A DNA stretch of 64,000 nt from Archivesica marissinica (taxonomy: Eukaryota; Mollusca; Bivalvia; Venerida; Vesicomyidae): assembly GCA_014843695.1 (NCBI GenBank), contig CM026404.1, positions 83,631,787 to 83,695,786 of the forward strand, given 5' to 3'. The translations under genes were made by a program, and so were the position numbers. How positions within the stretch are numbered: position 1 is the first letter of the stretch; every line of letters begins with the position of its first letter. Below the pieces are notes generated by a model. It did not search any database. It had not been told where the DNA came from and saw only the letters and a program-made list of their open reading frames with translations. Shown here one piece after another: positions 33,671 through 44,195 of this stretch.

Positions 33671-36600
33671 CAACTGGTGAGGAGGCTGGCGGCAAACAAA
33701 ACAAAACACGTTTTCCTTAAGGGAGAACTTCTTTTACGATGTGCTAGATATTGACCCAAAAGTAAACAATTAAGTTACGGTCAGCACGCTTTTCTCTTTT
33801 ACATGTTACAGCAGATAATGATTGACATTACAGATGCCACCGAGGTCGGAAGTAGATTTCAGTAGAATTGAGAGTAAATATGTTATAGATATGGATTAGA
33901 GACTGGACGAGGATACATGATTTGGAGCCCGAACTTCACTGGATGAGGCTAGCCTAATTGTGACACGAAATATAGCTGATATAGTTGCATTAGTGATGAA
34001 CATGAACTGGACGGGAATACAGGGAATAACAGAGTTGCGAACAAAGCCGAAGACGAAGCTGAGAGTGAAATACGAAGAATTGAGCACTGAACAATGGTGC
34101 CCTGTGGAGTCTGTATTGTGTAATGTGTACGTAGTCCGCCTACTAGCACAGGAACAGTGGGTTCGAGTCCCACAAGTAGCACGGTGATGGCGGCATTGGG
34201 CACAGCAATTAAATCCAGATTGTCTGTCTCTCCCGCTAGTTGCGATGGATTCCATCAGCATGATATATCGGGAGTAATAAGTCTAAAGTTGTTTTGTTTT
34301 GTCAAGATGTTTCGCAATTCAGCGCAAATAAATAACTGAAATGTAGTGTAAGGGAGACAACCAATAACAACCCCAACGATAAGTTTCTACGTTCAGATGG
34401 GGGAGAGCCTCTCGCTACTGCCTTTAGAACTTGTGGCCCAACCCATTTGCTAAGTATGCATTTGTAATATGATTGTAATTGTTACGTACATGTATATATA
34501 GCAATCACATAATTATTATCAAGTTTTCAGTTTTGATTGTACTGGACTTCCGCTTCCGGTGTAGTTTATGTCTATGACTCTGATACGAAGGTTAGCATAA
34601 ACATGGGGAAGACATAGTGTAGACAGGGTCAGAGATTAGAGAATGGACACACACGTCTAGTAATGATGTATTCAATATGCTCTTATATTGATGTGATGTC
34701 ATGTATTCAGGCTACCCCGGCTCTGGGTCACGGTGCCCTGACCGGATATTGCGATACCAGCGATCACTGTGCTGCCGATGAATGTTGCCGGAGCTTTAAT
34801 CAGCCAAGGGGGCGGCGAGTGGTTCTCGACTCGCCTGATACTCACCTAACGTCGTTCGCGCACGGAAGCTGCAGGAAAAGGAGTCTATTGGGCCAACGTG
34901 AGTACACGTACTTGCGCTTGAACACCCATCCGAAAGTATTTTCGTTACCTACCAACTGATCTCAAGAATTTCTCGCAATATATCTAGAATATTTGTTTCT
35001 ATAAGATTTGTGAACTTAGTATGCTATGCGCGTTAGAATATATATGTAGCTATAACATGTATAGTACGCTTATCACGCCTACACCATTACATCAAACACG
35101 GTAGAATGGAGTCCATAAACATGCCATGGTCATTTAGACTGCTGTATGTTGTGTATTTTGTTAGCACAGGTAGTCAATCTTCTCAATATGAGTTTTGTTT
35201 TTATCTTTGTGAAACGAGAACTCAGTTTAGAGAAATTTGATTTCGTTCAATGTAGACCTGGATACCTTACGTGCATACATTGCCAAAAGTAGCAAAGGCC
35301 ATTTGATATTATTGCTGGAATATTCGTATTCGTACAGTGCATCTTACAAATGAATGGTATCACAAAGACATTTGTGCTTTATATGTTTATATCACTGATG
35401 TATACATTTCCGTATAGTAAATATTCATACAATTTTCAGGATGTGTTGTTGACGAACTAAAAACTGGAACTGCCGGACTGTATTACGATTGCCCGTGCGC
35501 CAACGGGTTTGTGTGCAACGGCACCGGCTGGATTGTCTTAAATAAAGGCGAGAGTGGTAGGCATACAAGGAACACATCGTATGACGTATTACTGTAGGGG
35601 CAGTTCGAACCAGGGAAGCTGGTTAAACATGTTGTCAGGTTAAACAAGTACTAGACAAAACTGAAGTTGTATTGTGTCTGGTTCTAGCGTAGTTGTTTCT
35701 TGGGCACCCGGATAGAACCACCGACCTTCCGCAAACCAGCTGGATAGTCTAGTTGTAAGCACAGTGGCGTTGATAAGTGATTGTGTTAGAGTACGTCTGT
35801 ATCAACCTGCATGACGGGCAAGAGTGCACACTCGTAATGTATAATGTATAATTAAATACACTGACCTCCATGAGCTAGATGATGAGGTTATGGACTTCAA
35901 ATCGCGCGCCTCTCTCCGCTGTAGGTTCCAGTCCACACAGTGTGCAAATATAGTCCATACCAGCTAACCTCACAACTCGATATCCACCTGTCCAAAACAC
36001 ATCACGCAGACTTTGCGACTCTAACTACAACCACGTATACACAATTGAAGAGAAACACACTAACACGGCCTACTCTGACCACCACGGTTTTAACCCTTGG
36101 AATGGTCTGCACAACAATATTATCTCACAGCATATAGTGGAACGTTTCTGCAGAGCAATATTGTCTCACAACATATAGTGGAATAGTTCTGCAGAGCAAT
36201 ATTGTCTCACAACACATAGTGGAATAGTTCTGCAGAGCAATATTGTCTCACAACACATAGTGGAATAGTTCTGCAGAGCAATATTGTCTCACAACATATA
36301 GTGGAATAGTTCTGCAGAGCAATATTGTCTCACAACACATAGTGGAATAGTTCTGCAGAGCAATATTGTCTCACAACATATAGTGGAACCTTTCTGCAGA
36401 AGACTGAGCGATATCACCAAGTAGGAAACTGCACCATGCCACATAAAACCCAGCATTGTTACAAAAACGTACCGTCCGCCTCCGTGGTCGAGTGGTTAAG
36501 GTCGTTGACTTGTATCAGGCCGTGTCTCATTTATATAAACAATTAGCAGTTCTTTACGGAGGTTGGTGCACCAAGTACTGGTTAACCGCTGGGGCCTGCC

Positions 36601-39600
36601 CGAGAAAGGTGTTGTTAGGTAAACTGCCTGCCGCCGATATAGCCCTAAATGGTGCTGATGCAGGCGTAAAACCTGAACAAACAAACAAACAAACAAACAA
36701 AAAACAAACAAACAAACAAAACCACGTACCCTCTTAATTATGTTCTTTATTTTCGGGAAATGTCACATTTGATTAATGTTTCTCATTTGTTTGGACAGTT
36801 TTCATATAAGCTCTGTATACTATTTGAATCTAGGTGTATGTGTATCAGCAAAGGCACCTGCTGCAGCCTTGAATCAGCCGTGTTCTTCCGGTTCCGACTG
36901 CGCAGACGCAGACTGTTGCCTGCGCAATGCTCAGATAAAAGGAAAACGCTCCGTAAATGGACATTGTTCTCGCATGGGAATCGGTGGATCAGGTACTCTT
37001 TGTTATGTACTAACCTGGTTCAATCAAACTCTCCAACGATGTATTAAGGAATTTGACAGAAAGGGACCTACAGCTTACCGTTGTCCTCTTTTTCCTAAAT
37101 AATTTATAAATATGTAATGTATGTAACGTATAACTTACATACTTGTAAATTAACATCACTAAGCTTATATCATAGTATCTAAACAAGTACATGTAATACA
37201 TGGAAGATGAGAAGAAAGACAATATGTGTATAGAGAAAGAGAAGAGAACTATAAAGGATGAATGAACAACACACCACGGTGGTTCTTAGGAAGCGACAGA
37301 CGAGAATCTCGACACAAGACGAAGTTAACGTGATCCGATATTGCACTAAGTTGTCACACGGTATTTAAAGTTTAAACTTTTTATTTTACAACGATTGCGA
37401 AGCATGTTTTAACAACTTATATTAATCACTCTCGTTGGCGCGGATGAAAGCGTACATGTGGTCATTCGTGTGGGAGGAAACCGGAGTACCCGCAGAAAAC
37501 CCACCTGTCATTTCTCACATATTTTCCGGTCCGAGGATCGAATCGGGGTTGCATTGGTGAGACGCGAGTATTTGAAGAGAAACTATACTCATTCGAAGAA
37601 AGAAAAGTATTACAGGTACCATAGTATCTCAATTCGCAAGGTGGCGCACACCATATGATGCCTACTTCATTTTACATGCTAAACTGAAACTAAAACCTCT
37701 TTGTATCTCTAATATAATTGCGAATAAGGTTGAATATGGACGCGGTAGATTTATATGTTAGCGAAGGTTTTCCTTGCAGGATGACATCTATCACTATGGT
37801 GACAATTTTCGATTGATCCACATTCGCAATATAGCCAATCAATAATGTTCTTATCAAACAGAGATAACTGATCCTGATTTAATACATGTAATCCCCAGCT
37901 TTATTGTAGCCAATCATATTTGAGCACATTGAAGTAATATATTAGCTGTGCGCGAATCGTGTTAATGGGCATTTAACCTAATTTGCATACAATTGGAAGA
38001 GAGATATATACAATTTACCTACAGAGTTGTCTATCCTGTAGTTGTCTGATTTCATAAACAAAATTAATAATTCTGTAAATATAAGTGCTTCTCTATATGA
38101 CGTACTGACGTACCATACGGCAGACAACCGTAGTAGCGTATATTACTCTGTGTTAGAAGGGATACAATTAAGTGTGTGTTTTACGTTTATTTATCGTCGC
38201 TACCGGTTGCCCATATGAGCGACGCCTCCTGAAGAGATTAGTAATTTTAGATTTTGGAGGATAGTGCAATGATACAGACAGAGAGCCATCAGTCCAGAGT
38301 CTCCTCTGGTTCTTTTACGTGCACGGTGTAAAGCACCGACACGAGATCTCGGTTTAACGTCCCATCTGAAAGACTTAATTTTATTAGGGTCAGACGGGGG
38401 ATCGAACCTGCGATCCCTGGATTCCAGTCCAGCGTGTTACCACTGGACTACAGATCCGTCTGTACAATTAAGTGATACTGGTTGAACTTATTTACTCTCA
38501 CCGCCGGCTGAATCCATTATGTGTTTCCTACTTATATCAGCTTCGTCTAAAAAATGTAATTGTATACAATTTTCTCTCAAAAATTCACCGACACTAGAAG
38601 CAACTCTATGCTATGCCTTTAACATTTAGCTTACGTTTCAGCTTAACACATCTACAAGTGTCACACTACGACACATCATTTTCTTACACAATGTCAGATT
38701 TACTTAACTCTTCAAATGAGTTCTCTCTTTTTTACGTTTATTTATCGTCGCTACCGGTTGCCCATATGAGCGACGCCTCCTGAAGAGAATAGTCATTTTA
38801 GATGTTTGGAGGATAGCGCAATGATACAGACATATACCAACTCCAGAGTCTCCCCCTGATTCTGTTACGTGCGCTGTGTAAAGCACCAACACGAGACCTC
38901 GGTTTATAGTCCCATCTGAACGGTCAGACGGGGGATCGAACCTGCGACCCCTGGATTACCAGTCCAACGGCTCTCTTTATTATTTCTTACAAATAGTGTT
39001 ATTATTTGGCACTCACTGTTCTATATTAATAATTGAAGGTTGTCTCGCGTGGATGCACTCAGGCAAACCTAATGATACAGTGTATGCATGCCCATGTGTA
39101 ACTGGACTAACTTGTCATGGCTTGGGTATGTTCGAGGTGCCCCTCGGAGAAAGGGGAAGGTCAGTTCATTATGTCATTATGTGAATACTAGTACAACACT
39201 TTAGCGTGCAGAACGTTAAATAATCACAGACGAAGGGAGAAGTCTATATACATTGTGGTTCAATATGTTTTAATTCTGTCAATAGACGCTGCTCCCCTAT
39301 CCTAGCAGCCTGACTTCCCCTATCCTTGAGGGATATCCGCTATTCTAGTACCGATCTATCCTAGTACCTAGCTATCATAGTACCGATCTATCCCAGTACC
39401 GATCTATCCTAGTAGCTATCTATCCTAGTACCGATCCTAGTAGCGATCTATCCTAGTACTGATCTATCCTAGTACCGATCCTAGTACCGATCTATCCTAA
39501 TACCGATCCTAGTACCGATCTATCCTAGTACCGATCCTAGTAGCGATCTATCCTAGTACCGATCCTAGTACCGATCCTAGTACCGATCCTAGTAGCGATC

Positions 39601-42141
39601 TATCCTAGTACCGATCCTAGTACCGATCTATCCTAGTACCGATATATCCTAGTACCGATCTATCCTAGTACCGATATATCCTAGTACCGATCTATCCAAG
39701 TAGCTATTTATCCTAGTACCGATCCTAGTACCGATCTATCCTAGTACCGATCTATCCTAGTACACATCTATCCTAGTAGCGATCTATCCTAGTAGCGCTC
39801 TATCCTAGTACCGATCTATCCTAGTACCGATCTATCCTAGTACCTATCTATCCTAGTACCCATATATCCTAGTACCGATCTATCCTAGTAGCTATCTATC
39901 CTAGTACCGATCCTAGTAGCGATCTATCCTAGTACCGATCTATCCTAGTAGCGATCTATCCTAGTACCGATCTATCCTAGTACCGATATATCCTAGTACC
40001 GATCCTAGTACCCATCTATCCTAGTACCGATCTATCCAAGTACCGATCTATCCTAGTACCGATCTAGCAATTACATAATAGACACAATTGCATCATCTAT
40101 AATCTCTTTGCGTACAGCATGTTAATAACTCAGGCATATATCTGACACGTGATCTAAGCTGCCCTTGAATATTAAATACAATAATCAAATTCTGGTATTA
40201 TTGTGTGTAGGTAGGTAAATAATCAACAATCGACTCTCCCGCTAACCATGTCAAACAATATAACACCCAACCCCCTTTGTAATTGCCATCGCATATCTGA
40301 TTAAGTCACGTCGTTCTTGCACAAGGAATTCAGCCATTAAATACACTGCATGTAAACAGGAAATCCCAGTTATCAAGCAGTAAAACTCCCCATGTCACTA
40401 TATTAAAACCCTGTTCACGTTATTATGTATGCTACGCGCCACCCACCCTATTCTCCACAACCATCGAACATCAACTTAAAAAAGAATCCTATCAATTATC
40501 CATAAAACATCTCCGAATCCACATTTCTCGTCGTCATGGGACTATCCGTCTCACGGTCGTGGAATTTGTTACACCTATCCTAGAGGGATCTCTACTAATA
40601 GTATCCTAGCGGGATTTCCCATATCTTAGAGGGATCTATTGGGATTCCTGGACGGTGCGACTATCTGAAAGGCATATTAAAAAGAGACATATTGAGATAT
40701 GTTAGCATTGTGGGAGTTGGCGAACTTGTCCATGACGTTACGTTATATTACGATTCACAATGATAAGTGATACCTTGTTTAGATAGCTGTGTTTGCTTAG
40801 AAAATAACTTGATTAAACAGTACTAGCCAGAATAGGTCATCTACAATGACATTTCTTATATTCAAAATAAACACGGTTGTAACACCCGTAACATGCGTTA
40901 CATAATACTCTAGTGTGTGTTTTACGTTTATTTATCGTCGCTACCGGTTGCCCATATGAGCGACGCCTCCTGAAGATATTAGTCATTTTAGATTTTGGAG
41001 GATAGTGCATGATACAGAGAGAGAGAGACCCATTCCAGAGTCTCCTCTGGTTCTTTTACGTGCAAGGTGTAAAGCACCGACACGAGACCCCGGTTTAACG
41101 TCCCATCTGAAAGACTGTTAATTTTATTAGGGTCAGACGGGGGATCGAACCTGCGATCCCTGGATTACCAGTCCAACGTGTTACCACTGGACTACAGACA
41201 CTCTAGTTGATGAAAACCTTAGCATTTGACGAGGTGACCTTGAAAGGTTAAATAATAAAAATAAAGCAGTATATACTAGCAACATTAAGAAATAAAAACG
41301 TTAATATTTATTGATTAAAAACCGACTACGCGCTTTTATAATCTTCGTAACATATGCGCTACTTATTCCGAGCTATTGCATGCTAACATATGGCATATGA
41401 TTACGACATATTATTAGTTCACCTAAGCTATGCTAATGTATAGCATTATGCATGTACAACCGGGTCAGTCTGCATCCTGCGTATGTTATTCTGAGTACAT
41501 TGTTAGTCCTCTGTAAACATGTTGCTTCAATTGTAAGACCGCTTTGTCAAGTCCGATGACGGACTACGGACGGGACTGGTATATCTAGATAATAAACATA
41601 TCTCTAATAATTTCAATCCAAAATCCAAGATGGTTGTCCCTTCGCCCGTCATATTGAAACATGTTTTAATGTTCTGTGTGATCAATAACCTCGTTGAGAT
41701 GTTCATGTGTTGGGGGGAGGGGTACAATATACTTGACGTTAACTTGAAGGATCGGGTTTCACCTTTTTTAAGTCCCGCCTCCCGGATATATAACTGGGAG
41801 TTTCAATACATGTTTAATACATGTTTAATTCTTAAGTAACAAACATTTAAATATTTATATAATAATAATCAAGGATATATAAAATTAAAAAAACTTGGCT
41901 ACGTTAAGATCTCGAGCTCATGCAATGTGATTGATTGTACCTCAATCCCGCTTGCGGCTGCTTTTGGAGATTGGAGAAATGTCGTATAACGTCAGGGACC
42001 TGATTACACCAGACGGATTTCACTCAAAGATCCAAACTAAAAAGAAATAGACAATTTATGTTATTGTATGTTCTTTCAGATGCGGTACCTGATGGACCTT
42101 TATCGATGCGCCATTATGTTATTAATACAATAATAAAATAA
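32005..42141 (+). CDS. Secreted tandem prokineticin/astakine-like protein (six exons)
   Basis: Exons 32005-32061, 34711-34897, 35440-35556, 36834-36992, 39039-39125 and 42080-42141 join in phase to 222 residues plus stop. Residues 1-19 are a hydrophobic signal peptide (MKILFVISLTVGCLHSLCV). Domain 1 has Cys 33, 39, 44, 45, 73, 83, 99, 101 and 107; domain 2 has Cys 137, 143, 148, 149, 165, 175, 191, 193 and 199. Both show C-x5-C-x4-CC and later CPC-x5-C, the spacing of prokineticin (AVIT) domains. Known single-domain relatives are secreted ligands; arthropod astakines promote haemocyte formation. A function in this species is inference. Each domain is split by a phase 1 intron at the same place, indicating exon-pair duplication. 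The last exon is the least certain. An alternative ending inside exon 4 (stop 37100-37102) gives 209 residues. The AVITGA N-terminus of vertebrate prokineticins is absent. Confidence 0.8.
32205..32306. repeat. 102-bp direct repeat, left copy (intron 1)
   Basis: Contains CCTTAAGGGAGAACTTC and GATATTGACCCAAAAG. It recurs at 33700-33801 with about two mismatches. The 1.4 kb between the copies holds a SINE, a minisatellite and a LINE fragment. Confidence 0.9.
32368..32650 (+). mobile_element. SINE family A, full-length + strand copy
   Basis: Head ACGGATCTGTAGTCCAGTGG, anticodon-like loop TTGGTAA and box B GGTTCGATCC, then body and ATAAATAAACG tail. A perfect 11-bp duplication CACACATTTTA lies at 32357-32367 and 32651-32661. 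The head reads like a tRNA-Thr (GGT), but the element is clearly a retroposed SINE. Confidence 0.92.
32930..33136. repeat. Degenerate 25-30 bp repeat interrupted by a LINE
   Basis: Loosely repeated ATACAACTGGTGCGGAGGCT-like units. The next unit resumes at 33668 with ATACAACTGGTGAGGAGGC after the LINE fragment. The overlapping short frames on both strands are not genes. Confidence 0.6.
33137..33668 (+). mobile_element. 5-prime truncated LINE 3-prime end
   Basis: The frame 33144-33407 reads MYKTLHGAAPDYLKSSF ... LYTPRPNCELFRNTFEFSG then SSIWNSLP, the C-terminal tail typical of non-LTR reverse transcriptases (jockey/CR1/L2-like). It has a stop, about 200 bases of 3-prime UTR, AATAAAG and an (ATT)n tail at 33640-33668. 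Most of the element is missing. It is inserted in a minisatellite in intron 1 of the prokineticin-like gene. Confidence 0.8.
33700..33801. repeat. 102-bp direct repeat, right copy
   Basis: Partner of 32205-32306 at offset 1495. Confidence 0.9.
34128..34335 (+). mobile_element. Diverged SINE family B relative
   Basis: tRNA-like head ending in GGGTTCGAGTCCCAC, body with GGCACAGCAATTAAATCC and GATGGATTCCATCAG, and end TTTCGCAATTCAGCGCAAAT. It has clear homology to family B, with a different head. Confidence 0.65.
34711..34897 (+). CDS. Prokineticin-like gene exon 2, domain 1 N-terminal half
   Basis: Acceptor TATTCAG, donor GTGAGT, 187 nt, phase 0 in, phase 1 out. It encodes GYCDTSDHCAADECC with the C-x5-C-x4-CC spacing, a basic and variable stretch of 27 residues, then GSCRKRSLLGQ. 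The 27-residue insert between CC and the next Cys is longer than in vertebrate prokineticins. Confidence 0.82.
35440..35556 (+). CDS. Prokineticin-like gene exon 3, domain 1 C-terminal half
   Basis: Acceptor TTTTCAG, donor GTAGGC, 117 nt, phase 1 in and out. It encodes RCVVDELKTGTAGLYYDC, then PCANGFVCNGTG and WIVLNKGES. DCPCANGFVC is the CPC-x5-C signature. NGT is a potential N-glycosylation site. Confidence 0.84.
35702..35755 (-). repeat. Inverse fragment of the interspersed repeat at 3135
   Basis: GCACCCGGATAGAACCACC and GCAAACCAGCTGGATAG match 3135-3300 inverted. Confidence 0.55.
36098..36403. repeat. 41-bp minisatellite, about 7 copies
   Basis: Unit with GTGGAATAGTTCTGCAGAGC and AATATTGTCTCACAACA. 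It lies in intron 3 of the prokineticin-like gene. Confidence 0.9.
36476..36720 (+). mobile_element. SINE family D with (AAAC)n tail
   Basis: Head CCGTGGTCGAGTGGTTAAGG (box A, Ser/Leu-like) followed by a body with CAGGCCGTGTCTCATTTATA and CTGGTTAACCGCTGGGGCC. The tail is (AAAC)n at 36676-36720. A second, split copy is at 54890-55150. Confidence 0.65.
36834..36992 (+). CDS. Prokineticin-like gene exon 4, spliced form (domain 2 N-terminal half)
   Basis: Acceptor AATCTAG, phase 1 entry. It encodes GVCVSAKAPAAALNQPC, SSGSDCADADCC and NGHCSRMGIGGS. An internal GTACTC donor at 36993 keeps phase 1, so joining to 39039 gives GSG-CLAWMH and completes the domain exactly as exon 2 joins exon 3 in domain 1. 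This parallel is the main support for the internal donor. Confidence 0.68.
36834..37102 (+). CDS. Prokineticin-like gene exon 4, read-through form with stop
   Basis: Without use of the 36993 donor the frame continues 36 codons (TLCYVLTWFNQTLQRC ... YRCPLFPK) to TAA at 37100-37102. It adds three further Cys and an NQT glycosylation sequon but lacks the CPC-x5-C half. It could be an alternative terminal exon giving a 209-residue protein. It remains open for 110 bases with a sensible composition, so it is not dismissed. Confidence 0.5.
37103..37367. other. No gene seen
   Basis: AT-rich. It would be the 3-prime UTR if the exon 4 read-through form is used. No canonical AATAAA close to the stop. 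Confidence 0.4.
37368..37565 (-). mobile_element. SINE family C copy
   Basis: The minus strand carries CGGACCGGAAAATATGTGAG, the GGTTTTCTGCGGGTACTCC segment and the tail ATTAATATAAGTTG, TTCGCAATCGTTG. The tRNA head is partly preserved (GATTCGATCC). Confidence 0.65.
37566..38162. other. No gene seen
   Basis: Intronic AT-rich sequence. No exon-like frame with splice borders was recognised. Confidence 0.5.
38175..38462 (-). mobile_element. SINE family A, full-length copy
   Basis: Head, body and tail complete on the minus strand. Perfect 12-bp duplication TACAATTAAGTG at 38163-38174 and 38463-38474. Confidence 0.92.
38731..38970 (-). mobile_element. SINE family A, head truncated
   Basis: Body and box B are present; box A is missing. 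8-bp duplication CTCTCTTT at 38723-38730 and 38971-38978. The truncation inside a duplication-flanked copy points to incomplete reverse transcription. It lies just upstream of exon 5 of the prokineticin-like gene. Confidence 0.85.
39039..39125 (+). CDS. Prokineticin-like gene exon 5, domain 2 C-terminal half
   Basis: Acceptor AATTGAAG (weak polypyrimidine tract), phase 1 entry. It encodes CLAWMHSGKPNDTVYACPCV then TGLTCHGL. The donor GTATGT at 39126 keeps phase 1. ACPCVTGLTC is the CPC-x5-C signature. If the donor is not used, the frame continues MFEVPLGERGRSVHYVIM to a stop at 39182-39184, another possible protein end. Confidence 0.75.
39345..40068. repeat. 16/11-bp minisatellite
   Basis: Units CTAGTACCGATCTATC (16 bp) and CTAGTACCGATC-type (11 bp) alternate, with variants AGCGAT, AGCTAT and CCCAT. 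It sits in the last intron of the prokineticin-like gene. Confidence 0.92.
40069..40906. other. No gene seen
   Basis: Intronic sequence. A few isolated CTATCCTAGAGGGATCTC-like words around 40575-40640 echo the preceding array flank. Confidence 0.45.
40915..41199 (-). mobile_element. SINE family A, near full-length
   Basis: Head nearly complete on the minus strand. 8-bp duplication ACTCTAGT at 40907-40914 and 41200-41207. Confidence 0.9.
41208..42079. other. Intronic sequence, no gene seen
   Basis: AT-rich. The short frames at 41527-41839 have no family resemblance. It ends with a good acceptor tract TTCTTTCAG. Confidence 0.45.
42080..42141 (+). CDS. Prokineticin-like gene, candidate terminal exon
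   Basis: A strong acceptor (TGTTCTTTCAG) is followed by 19 codons DAVPDGPLSMRHYVINTIIK (first codon split) and TAA. An AATAAA overlaps the stop (42133-42138), a possible polyadenylation signal. The phase fits exon 5. There is no cysteine and no homology to check, so this rests on splice phase and signals only. Confidence 0.4.
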
Positions 42142-42556
42142 TCTCAATATCACACGGTGTTATTTTATTTCCATTAAAGTTGAAACAAGTTCTAACACAA
42201 TTGTTTCCATTGTGGTACACTAACATTTACTGCGTGTATTGTACATTGTGTATGCTAGAACACAGCTCAGTTTGTGTTTTTATTGTGAGATCATACAAAC
42301 GTATGTTTATTAGCATACCTGATCTATATCTTCCAGAATGCAAGTCTCAAATCGATACTGATAATCAGTCCGTCACTTAACCATACACTGATAACCAATC
42401 CGTCACTTGACCATACACATGTTTATTTCGCTGTATTATATGTTTAGTGCGGAGGGCCTCCGTGAGCGAGATGTTAAAACGTCGTTTACTTCAAATCACT
42501 GGCATTTCACCACTGTAGGGTGTCGACTTATTATGATCTTACATCTTGTTTTTTTA
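42142..42556. other. No gene seen
   Basis: Probable 3-prime flank of the prokineticin-like gene. Short duplicated words (ATACTGATAATCAGTCCGTC / ACACTGATAACCAATCCGTC) at about 42355-42405. Confidence 0.45.
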
Positions 42557-42800
42557 AAACTTTATTTATTTTACAACGTTTGCGAAGCAAGTTATATCAA
42601 CTTATATTAATCACTCTCGTTGTCGCGGATGTCAGTGTATTTGTGGCCATTCGTGTGGGAGCAAACCGGAGTACTCGGAGAAAACCCACCTGTCCGATCT
42701 GGCGACCACCGTACCATCTCACATACTTCCCGGTCCGAGGATCGAACCCGGTTGTATTGGTGAGAAGCGAGCGTGCTAACCACTGACCAAAGTCAGCAGG
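42557..42800 (-). mobile_element. SINE family C, best copy
   Basis: The minus strand starts with a tRNA-like head (TTTGGTCAGTGGTTAGCACG, box B GGGTTCGATCC). It continues with CGGGAAGTATGTGAGATGG and GGTGGTCGCCAGATCGGAC, and ends with the tail ATTAATATAAGTTG and CGCAAACGTTG. It overlaps spurious short frames on both strands. Confidence 0.75.
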
Positions 42801-43505
42801 GAGGATAGCGTTGAGATTGGCGTTCAAGTTAAAACATGTTGAGCCTCGGATTACCTTATGGATTATATCTACATTCAAAGAAATGATGAGAAATTGTCTC
42901 CAAATGACCTCAATTGTAGCGAGCAGAGAGCTGTATGTGGCCTCTTTATGCAGCTATGCATACATGCTCGATGTAACAACCTACGCGGTTACTTGGACAA
43001 CGTAACAACAAAGGATGAGTGCAAGCAATGACAGGTTACAGTGTACATCTACGGTACTAAATACAAATACATAGCATTTATATAGCGCAAAAATTAAATA
43101 TTATTCTATTGCGCTTCACAATTACAGATGCAATTTTAAACATTTACCCATGACAATAATATATGGACATATAAATAAAAATGTATACATATATAGATAT
43201 AACTAGGATTCTAGTAATTGGATAAGAACATATTTTATCATGATATCTACACCATTACAGTATATAAGTGAGTGATTTGATTAACGATAAGAGTGGCAAT
43301 ATGGACCATAAACCCAAACACCGCCGTAAGAATGAAATATCAGAACTCTTGGAATGGTAGTATATATATAGTGAATATACCACCTATATACTAGTAGAGT
43401 TGCAGATAAGGAAATCCCACCCGAGGTATGAAGACGCTTACAAAGAAAGAGGCTCTGCCGAGCATGAAGTAGTCCCTTTGTCTACCCGGTGAGAACTATA
43501 TTCAC
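42801..43505. other. No gene seen
   Basis: AT-rich, with a (TA)-rich patch at 43355-43385. No supported feature. Confidence 0.5.
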
Positions 43506-43740
43506 CTTCAACCCTCGGGTGGGGTTTCCTTATCTTCAACCCTCGGGTGGGGTTTCCTTATCTTCAACCCTCGGGTGGGGTTTCCTTATCTTCAACCCTC
43601 GGGTGGGGTTTCCTTATCTTCAACCCTCGGGTGGGGTTTCCTTATCTTCAACCCTCGGATGGGGTTTCCTTATCTTCAACCATCGGGTGGGGTTTCCTTA
43701 TCTTCAACCCTCGGATGGGGTTTCCTTATCTGCAACTCTT
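43506..43740. repeat. 28-bp minisatellite, about 8 copies
   Basis: Unit CTTCAACCCTCGGGTGGGG plus TTTCCTTAT, very uniform. The + strand frames through it are repeat translations. The SINE that follows starts at the array edge. Confidence 0.95.
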
Positions 43741-43746
43741 GGACGT

Positions 43747-44017
43747 TTTTTTTACGTTTATTTATCGTCGCTACCGTTGCCCTGAAGAGATTAGTCATTT
43801 TATATGTTTGGATGATAGTGCAATGATACAGACAGAGACCCATTCCCGAATCTCCTCTAGTTCTTTTATGTGCACGGTGTAAAGCACCGATACGAGATCT
43901 CTATTTAACGTCTCATCTGAAAGACTGTTAATTTTATTAGGGTCAGACGGGGGATCGAACATACGATCCCTGGATTACCAGTCCAGGGTGCTACCACTGG
44001 ACTACAGATCCGTCTGT
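43747..44017 (-). mobile_element. SINE family A with small internal deletion
   Basis: Full head on the minus strand, with GCCCATATGAGCGACGCCTC shortened in the body. A short GACGT repeat (43742-43746 and 44018-44022) may be the duplication. Confidence 0.82.
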
Positions 44018-44114
44018 GACGTATACATAAGTACATAGTCATACTATATACATGCCTAATAAAGCTATCGTATTGGGGACCAAATACTACAGTACAGTTA
44101 TGGGATACCTGGCG

Positions 44115-44195
44115 TTGGATTACCAGTCCAGCGTGTTAACCACTGGACTACAGATTCGTCTGCCCCAGCTTGCCGTGTGTGTGTGTTTTACGTTG
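44115..44195 (-). mobile_element. SINE family A relic: head and tail only
   Basis: The tRNA head (44115-44162) is followed almost directly by the terminal GTGTGTGTGTTTTACGTT. The body is deleted. Confidence 0.55.
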
